Assembly (NCBI GenBank): GCA_045837725.1
Contig: JBEWZL010000049.1
Location: 1 to 64,000, forward strand
DNA from: Vermamoeba vermiformis
Lineage: Eukaryota > Tubulinea > Echinamoebida
Reading direction: 5' to 3'
DNA: 64,000 nucleotides
Each line of letters opens with the position of its first letter. Position 1 is the stretch's first letter. The notes below the pieces were generated by a model. It made no database searches. It was not told where the DNA came from and saw only the letters and a list, made by a program, of their open reading frames with translations. Below, one piece after another: positions 44,801 to 54,754 of this stretch. The translations under genes were made by a program, and so were the position numbers.

Positions 44801-46320
44801 GGCGTGGTCGCCAGCACCATAAACTCTTCCTGCACGAAATGCATAAGGCATTGTGTACGACGTCCATGTTTGTGTTGTTGCGTCAAAGATGTCAAGTGCA
44901 TTCGATAGTTCGTCAGTGATGAGGTCAGTTCCAGACGCAAGAACGACGAACTGTCCAACAACTGGAATCGGATTCGGTCTGCGCCTGGTGGGCCAGTCCC
45001 ACGTGCCGTATTTCCGCGTGTTCATATCAAACCAGTGGATATTGTGTCCAATGGCTACTACAGTGTCACCAACTGTTCGCATGATCTGGAGATCCGCAGC
45101 TGTTAAATTAAATTGATCCCGAGTGAAGAGAGCTCTTGAATCGATCATGAATATGTCTTCTTCGGTACGGCTAGAACTAGTTGCATATATTACACCTCTG
45201 TGTACGAGGCTGAAAACTCCTTCGTTGAAAAAAGTTTGAGGCAAGTGATACTGAATTTGTTCAAAGTCTTCAACTCTGATTACTGTCAATGTGCCTGATT
45301 CTATGACATATATTTCCGTATCAGAAAATCTCACCAGACTAAAGCTCCTTCCAGCTGTTAATTCGGAAGTTAGCACGGGCTTCAAAGTTTTTCATTTATT
45401 TTACCTGGAAAAGCTATCGTCTTAAGTTCTGTGCCGTTCAATGAATAAAATTGCATTACTAAGGGTGTTGCGATACGTGTCAATGATATAGCATTGATTG
45501 AGGGCACGTAGGCCCATCCCCAGTTTCCGACAGTCGGAGTCGGGAAATTGATTAAATCGCTCCATATAAGCCTTTCAACATCAAGTGCTTTCGGTCCTTC
45601 TCTCGTTAATGCGAATAAATGCGTTCCATTCGTTACTGCTTGTCGCATTCCAGCTGACGCGATCTCGTTCACGGATCTCGTTGCTGGATCTATGATTAGA
45701 ATGGCTGATTGATCCACACTGTATACTACAAGCTTTTGTAGCTGATGTACATTGATTCCTAATCCTGTGGCATAGGTGAACCAACTGCTTGGAAACGGGA
45801 TCGAGTATTGCTCGTTGGTTGTGACGTCTTTGATGTCAATGAATTGATAGTAATTAACGGGTGTAAACTCTCCTCCGATAAATACCAAGTATTTTGAACC
45901 AACCCCGAGGGCTACTATAAACGTTCTTGGTGGATCCATCGTCATGACCGACCAAGAGTTGGATGTCGTGTCAAAAACGTCAATCAAATGCGATTGATTT
46001 GGTTGATTAGAGCCAATAAAATATATTTTGTCTTCTAAAGCTGCAATCCTCGCTCCTGGTCTGCTAGCGCTTAATTGAAGCGGAAAATAGCAGGCTGCAA
46101 GTAATAGTATTAATCATCGTTCATAAATCATTGTCTTACGCCTAAATGTTCGATTGGTTTATTGTTATTAATTAAAAGGAAGGCCTGGCGATTTAAATTA
46201 ATAAGTATAATTAAACGTCATTTACCCGCAGTGCAATGCACAAACAGCATTAATGACCATAAGCACCACGAACCTATTAACAATGTTAATAGTGGTTCAT
46301 TATATAACATTACATTTCAA
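41822..46320 (-). CDS. Receptor kinase copy 2: beta-propeller, Ig-like, TM, TKL kinase
   Basis: Four main exons, about 1,400 residues, no frame break seen. Signal segment MLYNEPLLTLLIGSWCLWSL (ATG 46320), then the propeller (ARIAALEDKIYFIGSN; HLIDVFDTTSNSWS; WTSYTMPYAFRAGRVYGAGD) up to about 44100. Ig-like modules follow (FATVRWSHNGEEMVNMNGKF; VTLEWRINDEVQ; STHRVNVSLLVKHREFTVVA), with many N-x-S/T sites. The membrane helix is LVVIIVIPVAVLVAAIILAI. The kinase has LGGGGFGSVVRG, QQVAVKRLLSQ, SVIHRDIKPQNILV, LTDFGTSRF and SYMAPEALG, so it should be active. The intron after TIAFP is 50 nt with a GTGCTAACTTC branch region. The intracellular half is nearly identical to copy 1. Role inferred: surface receptor signalling, ligand unknown. 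It stops at 41822, seven residues earlier in pattern than copy 1. Confidence 0.88.
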
Positions 46321-46607
46321 CTTTTGTTTTGGGTTGATCAAAAAGGACATCCGTACTTACGATTCTCCGTCATGTAAAACTGATTACGAATCGAGGGGTC
46401 ATGTGGTTATATATAGAATACAAAAAATGGGATTGAAACAGGTGGACGTCACATGTGCAAGGGCGGATTGTGAATTTTTGGGTGACAAATCGTAATCTTC
46501 CCTTGCACCGCGCTATGTGAATTTTAAGGACCAAAGCGATGAGCATAACAAAATTAGTATTACAATACAAAATTTAGATTACAGACATTCCTATCTTCGA
46601 TCTAGCT
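46321..46607. other. Intergenic stretch between receptor kinase and seven-helix gene
   Basis: About 290 bases separating two minus-strand genes. No convincing gene; contains the 3' flank of the seven-helix gene and presumably the promoter of receptor kinase copy 2. Confidence 0.3.
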
Positions 46608-48547
46608 TTACATAGATCCGCTCTCATTCATCAAAGGTCGGTGCATTTCTCGGTCATGTCGCTATAGGTAACAATGGTGTTAGAAAAATACGACTATCGA
46701 TGCTATCTTTGTCAGATAAATTTTGCAGATTATTGATCTGATCTAAACTAGATCTCTTACCTTATATGGCCAAGTCAAGAAGATGTACAATATCAACAAG
46801 GTCGGGAATATTTCCGTGACGAAGAAATAGAAGAACCAAATCACTGCAAACTCTTGCAACGACAGCTCGTTACTTCGTCTGTTAAATTCATCAAAACGAT
46901 TAGTTAATGCTTAAAGTATAATAATAAGTGACCATAGTATATAATAATATTGATATCAATATTGTACGTACCTAGCTTTATACACAACTTCACCGATCAC
47001 GAGAATGTAGATGCACTTAAATATCGAACACAACACTGTAATGACCACTAGCGCCACAGTCTATGTAATAAATAATAACCAAATTAGTACAAAATCAACG
47101 ATCTTGAAATAAGTACAGCGGAACGTTCAGATCCGGATGTACTAAGGAGCTGTACAAAAATATGAAATGGGCAACGATGATCTCTCCATCTGATCCAAAT
47201 ATGGAAATGCGAATGTTTCCTTTTATGGCAAGTATTACTAGTGCTACTTACTCGTCTCAATCGTGAAGTCAAGTTCTTGGACAAGACACGCATCTTTCTG
47301 AACGAGCTCATCAAACTGATACCGAAGACCAGCACGCCTAGGGCTAATAGTCCTGCCATAGCTCCCAAATAGAAGCCTATACAACATTGATATTAATATT
47401 GAAAATAACCTCCAAAGTTGCTAACAAATGGAAAGTGCCGATACGCGAGTACGAAATTTCATCGTTCCAGCATTTGCAATGTAATTTCGCTGGCTTTGCA
47501 AATATATTATATTGAACACGTTCGACTAGTTGTCATAAGGTAGGTATAATAAGGTTTGATCGTAGTCTTGAAACGGATCAGGTCAAAGCGACGCTTGGAT
47601 CTTACCTTCATAAGCTGATTCTCTGGCAATAGGAACATCTTCTACGTACATATAGACCATAATAGCCAAGGCTGTCAATATTAAGGCTGCAATCAACGAA
47701 GCAAACATGATCCAAAATTTTCGTTGTGTCATGCCTTGGCTCGATTGCGTCTTGAAATAAATTCGCGCCCTAAGAGTATTTTATTAATATATCTCGTGTA
47801 TATTAATATTTGCGTATTCTTACCATAAACAAAGCAAAAGAGTTGAAATTGAAAGAAATACGATCTCGGGAAGCACGTCAAAAAAGAACTGGCGGGCACT
47901 ATCATTGCTATTATACATATCCGTCCATATTTTAATAGGAATAAATGAATAGACGCTGCGAACTATAAAATGAAGCGTTAGTTCATGAACGCAAAAATAA
48001 ACAAATCGACAGATCGCGTGGAATATTCTAGAATTGTGGCGAGTGATTAAAATCTATATGCACATAATATTTAGATACTATATTTCGATTTTAAAGCTTT
48101 AGAATCCGCTATGATGATTTTTGACCGTTATTTTTTGATCCAGATCTCTTGGCGATTTTGATACGCATCGAAATGACTAACCAATGAAACACCGTAATAC
48201 AATTAATTCTGTATCAATGACTTACTTGCACTGAAGACAAAAACAAGCACGAAAATCAATCTGTTCGAATCAAATCCTTCCCTTGTTTTGTTAAGGGTCG
48301 CTCTTAAAAAGAAACTAATTACTGAAAGCACGCATACCTAACGTAAAATAGTCAGTTTGTGTATTAGAATATATTTTAAATATTTTGTAAGCGAAATTTA
48401 AGTTCGTAAAATTCGGATGTCCGCTTTATGATTTAGATTACGCACCAAAAGATAGCCCGCGGCTAGTATATATTTGATGGTAATTATAGGATTAGGTTCA
48501 TTGCTTTGTGGTGCGCTGGTCGGTTCATTTGTGGTCTCGTACTCCAT
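46608..48547 (-). CDS. Seven-helix membrane protein, THH1/TOM1/TOM3-like
   Basis: About seven exons. A short N-terminus with N/T/P (MEYETTNEPTSAPQSNEPNP) precedes seven hydrophobic segments: IKYILAAGYLLVCVLSVISF; RLIFVLVFVFSAS; FDVLPEIVFLSISTLLLCLW; WIMFASLIAALILTALAIMV; GAMAGLLALGVLVFGISLM; TVALVVITVLCSIFKCIYIL; EFAVIWFFYFVTEIFPTLLI. The LPEIVFLSISTLLLCLWARI-type motif, with the following charged loop, resembles the THH1/TOM1/TOM3 family of plants and protists, which are endomembrane proteins with a GPCR-like fold. The tail (KRHDREMHRPLMNESGSM) is cytosolic. A final small exon was chosen because PYK|RHDR is in phase and stops at 46608. Seven-helix nature is firm; the family call is moderate. 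Confidence 0.65.
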
Positions 48548-48824
48548 CTGGTAAAAAAAAATTGTTCAATTTGCGTAATTTTACTTGAAACTTTTGATCT
48601 CACAGAAAAACTTACTCGTATATATTTGTATTGGAAGTAACTCGAGAAATCTGTTCAAACAGAACGTACAAATGAACCGTTGCGGATTCGAGCCTCAAAT
48701 GTGTTCTTTTCGAAATATTAGATTTATAAAGCAAAACAAGACTTCATATGAATATATTCATTGTTGTTTTATTATTTACAATCGCATCCATGTACAAGTT
48801 GAAATTTCAAAGAGTTACGCCGGC

Positions 48825-49988
48825 TTACCAAACTCCAACAAAATGCAACGAGGTACTAACCAAGTAGTAAAATATTGCTGGTCCAAATCCTATTGTTATA
48901 TTATTTCGCAGCTGCCGCATGTACCAACTTCCTAAAAAGGAAATCAAAGATTTAGCATGGCTCCACATCCGCTACACAAAAGCAAAAAGGCATAAAAATT
49001 GCCACAAATATTATAATATTCTATGAGTATCTTTAAGAAGCATTTTAAACTGAAAATTTGACTTACTTGGCGGATTCACGCTGTAATTGAAGACGAGTAG
49101 CGAATAATAACTGTAACAAAGCGACGGAACCACCAAAGGCCATTGAGAGAATAGTAGAATTTGCCACGATGTAATGAAGGTGTATATTAAGAACGAAAAT
49201 GCCGCGTAGAAAGTGAGCGTCATGCCTTCTTTTGTATGCAGCGTCGAATCTCCTGCGAAATCGTAGATCTGAAGCAAAAATAGGCCTAATCCGATGAACA
49301 ACAGCGGTGTAGACAATTTGAATAGTAATAATGTGAGCATAGGCATCCATAATAGCAATAAGAACTGCAGATCTTTTTGATAGTCGTCCTAATTACCCGA
49401 GATCAGCACCCGAAACATTTCTGCTCAATATTTTGCTATATTACCTTGCTATAATCGTACCAAACTACGTTCCGCGTTTTTTTGTATTGATAGAATGCTT
49501 CTTTAGCACTTATCGGTAAGTCTCGGGGTAAATCCCATTTCCAAACCTTGACGAGCAGAGTATTTTAGTAAGTATGCTATTAAATAATGACCATTTAATT
49601 ATATTCAGCTTACTCGTCGGAATAATGCTCGCCAAATATCTTCGCGGTTAGCCAAAACTCGCCTAAATTTTGAAACGTTCTGTTAATGCAAGGTGAACCG
49701 AAAAACATTTTAAATATTCTAAATTATTCATGATTAGATATGAAGCTCGCTAAATATTTTAAAAGTGAGCTCATTGTAATTTAATATTAAAATTAATTTC
49801 GGGATCCAATTGTTACGCGTGACTCAGCACGAATCTTTCGGGATATTCGTTGCAACTAACAAAAGAATTATAATTATTATAATTAATTACCATTCTTTCG
49901 AAATTGGCGAGCAGGCTAGGAGATCCTTGGACCCCATAAAATCGAAGATGTACAATTTCAATTCCTCGGGAAAATTGCTCCACTCCAT
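48825..49988 (-). CDS. F-box protein with C-terminal membrane helices
   Basis: Exon 1 (ATG 49988) encodes an F-box: MEWSNFPEELKLYIFDFMGS KDLLACSPISKEW, continuing after an intron as RVLANREDIWRALFRR. A linker exon follows (VWKWDLPRDLPISAKEAFYQ YKKTRNVVWYDYSK). The next exon is strongly hydrophobic with about four helices (LQFLLLLWMPMLTLLLFKL; PLLFIGLGLFLLQIYDF; LTFYAAFSFLIYTFITSWQI; PSLCYSYYSLLVFNYSV) and the last gives one more (IGFGPAIFYYLVSTSLHFVG VW). All splice phases fit. A soluble Skp1-binding F-box joined to a polytopic anchor would place an SCF ligase at a membrane, perhaps for organelle or membrane-protein turnover (inferred). No known family matches the membrane part. Confidence 0.65.
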
Positions 49989-50468
49989 ATTAGGCTAATG
50001 CTGTCTTTTATGCCCTAACAATGCTGTACATCAATTTTGTTCGTGTTGTGTTCAATTGCAACGTAAAGAATGGAAAAGCGGCCTGACGGAACCTCTCGGC
50101 ACTTCCGGCGTCCAAAAATAGGCGTAGAATTATATTGCGAGGTTACAAATGGTACGAAGAACGCCTAATTACGATATTAGCTTTCGTACTGCTGGTTCTA
50201 GGCGCTTCTATGTAAGTTCGGAGGAAGTTTCTTGTGCGCTTTCGGATCTCTTCCGCTGAAATTCATTGTTACGAAAAAATGACCAATTATCGTACATTAT
50301 AGTAACGAAGCCGCCTATTCATAATAAAAAATCGGTGAAATTCGGGAATTGAAGACGAAAAATACGAAAATTAGTAATTAACTAGAACACCACGACTGAC
50401 GTGGACTTTTAGTTTTTCCCTAATTTAAATGATATGTACATAACAATAAGAGGCTAATTAATATTAAA
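49989..50468. other. Divergent intergenic region with unclear short frames
   Basis: About 480 bases between the F-box membrane gene (-) and the FYVE/RING gene (+). A plus-strand frame (50105-50215 area) could read YKWYEERLITILAFVLLVLG, a membrane-helix-like stretch ending at a GTAAGT donor, but no start codon or following exon can be tied to it. Otherwise promoter sequence. Confidence 0.3.
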
Positions 50469-52237
50469 ATGGCCGATAACAATGCAACCTGCCCCGGATG
50501 CGGGACCAAATTCTCAACATTTAAGTGGAAGGTAAGAAATTATTGCAATATTACATAAATAATTATTCTATAATTATACGCTATGCAAATCATATTACGT
50601 AGAGAATTGACAAAACATAAAATTATTATTATTATTTTTAGTTAATTATTGCCCCATTGTCTTATCAATTTAAATAGCACCAATGTCATAGATGCAATGC
50701 TGTGCGATGCCACGATTGTTCCTCGCATAAAATGCCCATTCCTAAACTTGGGATCACGAAACCAGAAAGGGTTTGCGATCTGTGTTACATAGCCTTAAAT
50801 TGTAAGCCCAAACAAGTCTCATATTCTGAATATATATTCTAATATTTTATTATTTAAGTGGCTCTAAAGAATACAGCAGATCTCGAACAGTTTCCTGTCA
50901 AAATGCTAAAACAATTTGCGCTCGATTACAATATTCCTGCAGCGCTCACCAATGCGTTAGAAAAAAGCGATATTATAGCGGGCCTATTAAAATATTACGA
51001 TCCTAATCAGGATAAAACGCATGAACGAGCCTTAAAAGACAGAGAAAAAAAACAAAAAAAGAAGCATTCAAAACCTTCAACAGCGGAATATCCCGGCAAC
51101 GTTAATACGAACCACTATAACAATAGCAATAGCAACCATCATAATAGACCGCAGCCGGAGCCTCATCGAACTTACTCGGATAATTTCTTCGATAATTTTG
51201 AAGGATTTTTCACCGGCGGAGCTCCTCATGTGACAAATAATCAGCAACAAGCACAAAATAGAGCTACTAATACAAACTTTAATCAAAATAACAATAGTGG
51301 TGGCTTCGGTGGATTTTTTGATGATGTATTCAATACGTTTTTCGGAGCTAACTCCGGTGCACATCCGCACAACCCACCGCCTCAACAACATCAATCTGCA
51401 AACGCAAATACAAATGTACATTACCATAATAACCCTTATAACAATAACGGGTCATCAGCACCGTATTCCAATCCTCACCAAAAACAGTATAGTTCATCGT
51501 ACCCACAACCCAATGTAAATAACAACGCCAATTATAGTAATAGCAGCAACAATAATCGATCGAACGGTCCATCGCAACAACAACATAGCTCGCAGCCTCA
51601 ACAACAAGTACCTCGAGCGGATCGACATCCTCAAGTAAGTCAATTAGCAACCAGTTCTAAAGCCAAAATAGGCTTGAAATTTCACTGCATAATCCTTATA
51701 TTACATATATAGTTATATATAATCATTAACATTAACTTACGTGTTACTTTACAGGCCCCTGTCGGTGAGGTTGTAATTCCCGAGAATTTTGATCTGAACG
51801 AGTTGAGTGTAGCACAATTGAAAGAAATATTGAAGAGACATCGCGTTGATTTCAAAGACTGTTTTGAGAAGTCAGATCTGATTCAGAAGATCCAGGACAA
51901 GATCATGAAGAAAACGAGCGATGCTGATAAGAAACCGGCGAGCAATAACACCAATAATAACGTTAATAACGTACCTTATAGTAAGTTTATCGTAATACTT
52001 TCACCTTTCGCTTTTGAACTTTGGATTTGGATCTAACTTTTGTTTGCATCAGATGAGAAAGTTGGATCGGAAGACAAAGACATTTGCGTTATTTGCCAAG
52101 ACAGGCACATCAAATGCGTGTTCTTAGAGTGCGGTCATTTAGCGTGTTGCATGGAGTGTTCAGTTAAAGTGCAGCATTGCCCTCTGTGTCGCAAATACAT
52201 TTCTCGTGTTGTAGAGATCTACCACGCCAATAAATAA
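50469..52237 (+). CDS. FYVE-type and RING finger E3 ligase (RNF34/RFFL-like)
   Basis: Exons 50469-50530, then about 50680-50800, 50858-51634, 51755-51980 and 52053-52237. The N-terminus is a FYVE-like zinc finger (CPGCGTKFSTFKWK; HQCHRCNAVRCHDCSSH; RVCDLCYIAL) with four CxxC-type pairs. A SAP-like helix pair follows (FPVKMLKQFALDYNIPAALT), then a long N/Q/H-rich linker with two short aromatic boxes (FFDNFEGFF; GGFFDDVFNTFFG). A second SAP-like segment (ELSVAQLKEILKRHRVDFKD) precedes a C-terminal RING (CVICQDRHIKCVFLECGHLA CCMEC, CPLCRKYI). This order, FYVE-like, SAP-like, C-terminal RING, is that of the CARP/RNF34/rififylin ligases on endosomal membranes. The RING is complete, so ubiquitin ligase activity is expected. 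The substrate is unknown. Confidence 0.85.
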
Positions 52238-52423
52238 AAATTGTACAATAAATGTTCATAAGGTACATTAGCGATCATCAGGTGAATAATATTATTACGA
52301 AGATGAAAATAGCAATTTTTGTCCAAATTTAGACAGAGTATTTTCTTCGATTCTGTTTTTGGTTTGGATCTGCTACCTAAACTGATGAACAGCAATCATT
52401 GAATTAATTGATATTTATATTCA

Positions 52424-54423
52424 ATGGATACTAGAGGAGAACGAGTTCCACTGCTGATTAATCAGGATGAGAAAGAAAAAACGGAGATCAACCAGGTTGA
52501 GGAGAAAAAGAAAAGTGAACTTACTGTAATCTTGCTCATGGTCGCTGTGGTAGCATTTGGTTCGTTAAATACTGTTGCACGAAAGGTAATCTTGGATCTG
52601 ATCATTTGCTAATATCGTATCAAATTTAGAAAATATAGACCCTTGATTTTATTCACGATCTTAATATGTTACGTTTAATATAGATCATGACCGTGCCTAT
52701 GGGCAATTATTCATTTTTTTTAGCGCTGTTTAACGGAGTTGCGTAAGTAACCGTCAAATTATGATTTTATTTTCAAAATTTTAATTTATTTTCAATTATA
52801 GCTATTTAATATTATACCCGATAATCTTATTTGTGCGCTATAAAATGAATATTGTCCCTAAAGAGTCGATCCTTTGGCCTTGGAAAAAGTAAGCGAAATG
52901 TCATACTTCCAAACGTTCCGATACCTTTTCATCTATAAAATATTTAAATATTATGAATAATAATTTTAATAATTAAAACTATTTTGAACTTACCCGAGAT
53001 CACAACGAACTTGCTTGTAGATCTACGCGTTTAAACTAATCGCCTTCATCATAGACCAGCCGTAAAGACTTCATGGTGGTCTAAGATACCGCCTTTGAAA
53101 TACTTCGCGTTGACTGGTCTGCTCGACGGTCTCGGATCCATTCTTCAACTGCTCGCGTAAGTACTTTAGTATTCATTAGTCTATACAGTCCTCGTTGCGC
53201 GGTTTGACTTCAAATTGGTAATTTAATACAATAATGCAATTACGACCCAAGCGAAGCTGTCGTGTCAAAAAATTGTTTCTTCGTTACCATAAAAGGATCC
53301 TTCCGAACTTTGAGACCAGTCTGGAAGCTTCGTAATTAACCTTCCGTGGCTTCTTATGTCTTCTATTATTTGCTAACCCTATTCTCACTAGCACTCCGCA
53401 TGTGTTGGGACCATTGACACCGCTGCTTGGTCAAACGATCATTTTATTTTTGATGATTTGCGCCTTGATCATTTTGAAAACAAGGTAAACTACAATAATA
53501 TATGGATACTACGCAATAATAGTACTTAAAACGCGTTAGTTCGCGACGTATCCTAATGCCGGATCTGTTTTTAGGTACACGTATTGGCAATGTTTTACCG
53601 TCCTAGTAGTCGTAGTTGGAACTTTTATCTCGTTGATTCCTGATGTAGTCGGCAAGCTCAAGGGAGAGAATAGTTTATTGTTCAGTATAGTGCTTGCGAT
53701 CTCGGGATTTCCCTTCGCAATGTCATACACGTAAGTTCACTAAAAATGTCGGCTTCATCAGCCAAAATGTATTCTTTAATATTTTATGGTGCTAATCTTA
53801 TCAACCTAGTATCAAAGAGCTCGTTTTTAAAGAAAAGCCAGGTTTGGACGTCTTCGTCTTGAGTTCGCATACAGCCATCTTTCAACTTTTATTTTACCCG
53901 CTTTTCGTGCCAATCAGCGTGTTGCTGCATCAAACAGGCACACAAGGATTATTTCAGTACATTAAAGACGGATTTAGGTACGGTGACATTACGACGGTGA
54001 ACGACTCTTGACTTACTTGTTACCCGAACCTATACTGATTATCTTTGCAGCTGTTTCGTCGGAATTACTCCAGATACTCTTCCAGCCGGCACCTGCTCAC
54101 CAGATCCGTATCCATATTTGGTCTACATCGCTATGAATATCGGCTACAACATCGCTTTATTGTGGTTGCTCAAAGTTGCGAGTGCGCTTCAAACATTCAT
54201 GGCCAGCACAGCTGTGTTGCCCGTATCAGTTTTGTTGTTCTACTTCAAGTGGCCGTTGCTAGGATGCTCGCCTATTGATTCATTTATCATTATCGGCCTC
54301 GTGACAATTTTGGTGGGACTTGTTGGCTACCGATTGACAACGCATTGGAAGACAAAGTACCCGAAGCAATCAACGTGCTTTTCGTGCTACTTACCTGTAA
54401 AATCCTCGAACGGCACTGTGTAA
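52424..54423 (+). CDS. CRT-like transporter (drug/metabolite transporter superfamily)
   Basis: About nine exons with short introns. A cytosolic N-terminus (RVPLLINQDEKEK) with a dileucine-like signal precedes about ten membrane helices: VILLMVAVVAFGSLNTVARK; FFLALFNGVAYLILYPIILF; LKYFALTGLLDGLGSILQLL; GPLTPLLGQTIILFLMICAL; FTVLVVVVGTFISLIPDVV; LFSIVLAISGFPFAMSYTIK; LVYIAMNIGYNIALLWLLKV; ALQTFMASTAVLPVSVLLFY; FIIIGLVTILVGLVGYRL. The ATPHVLGPLTPLLGQ block and the Cys-containing loop before PYPYLVYIAMN match the chloroquine-resistance-transporter-like proteins of Dictyostelium, plants and Plasmodium. These lie in vacuolar or plastid membranes and move small peptides or thiols. Substrate here is unknown; a vacuolar site is inferred from the dileucine signal. 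Confidence 0.85.
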
Positions 54424-54754
54424 ATGTATGCAGTTTGTAATATATAAAAATTAATCCACTTGGTCCCTGGTCAACAGTTTTTTCATTTTTTAACTTTAGC
54501 AAATGTACAACGAACGAGATTGTCAGCAGCTTTTTATTTGGTAATTTCACTCGCGCAAATTAATTGTTCCTCATGCGATACTTTGGACAAACAGCAACAA
54601 ATAATCAGCACGAGATCGATTGATTGGCAATGTAATAGATCCCTCAGATTCTAGCTTACAAAAATTCAAATATTATTCACATGACTAATTGGAATTGAGG
54701 TTCCTCAATTAAATTTTATGGTCGCTTTTTTGATTATTACAAAAATTATTTATT
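54424..54754. other. Convergent intergenic stretch
   Basis: About 330 bases between the stop of the CRT-like gene and the stop of the minus-strand GTPase-like gene. Only 3' flanking sequence; no gene recognised. Confidence 0.3.

Noticed and set aside
48585-48935. Plus-strand frame beside the seven-helix gene
   Set aside because: Overlaps the last exon of the F-box membrane gene on the other strand; no family match.
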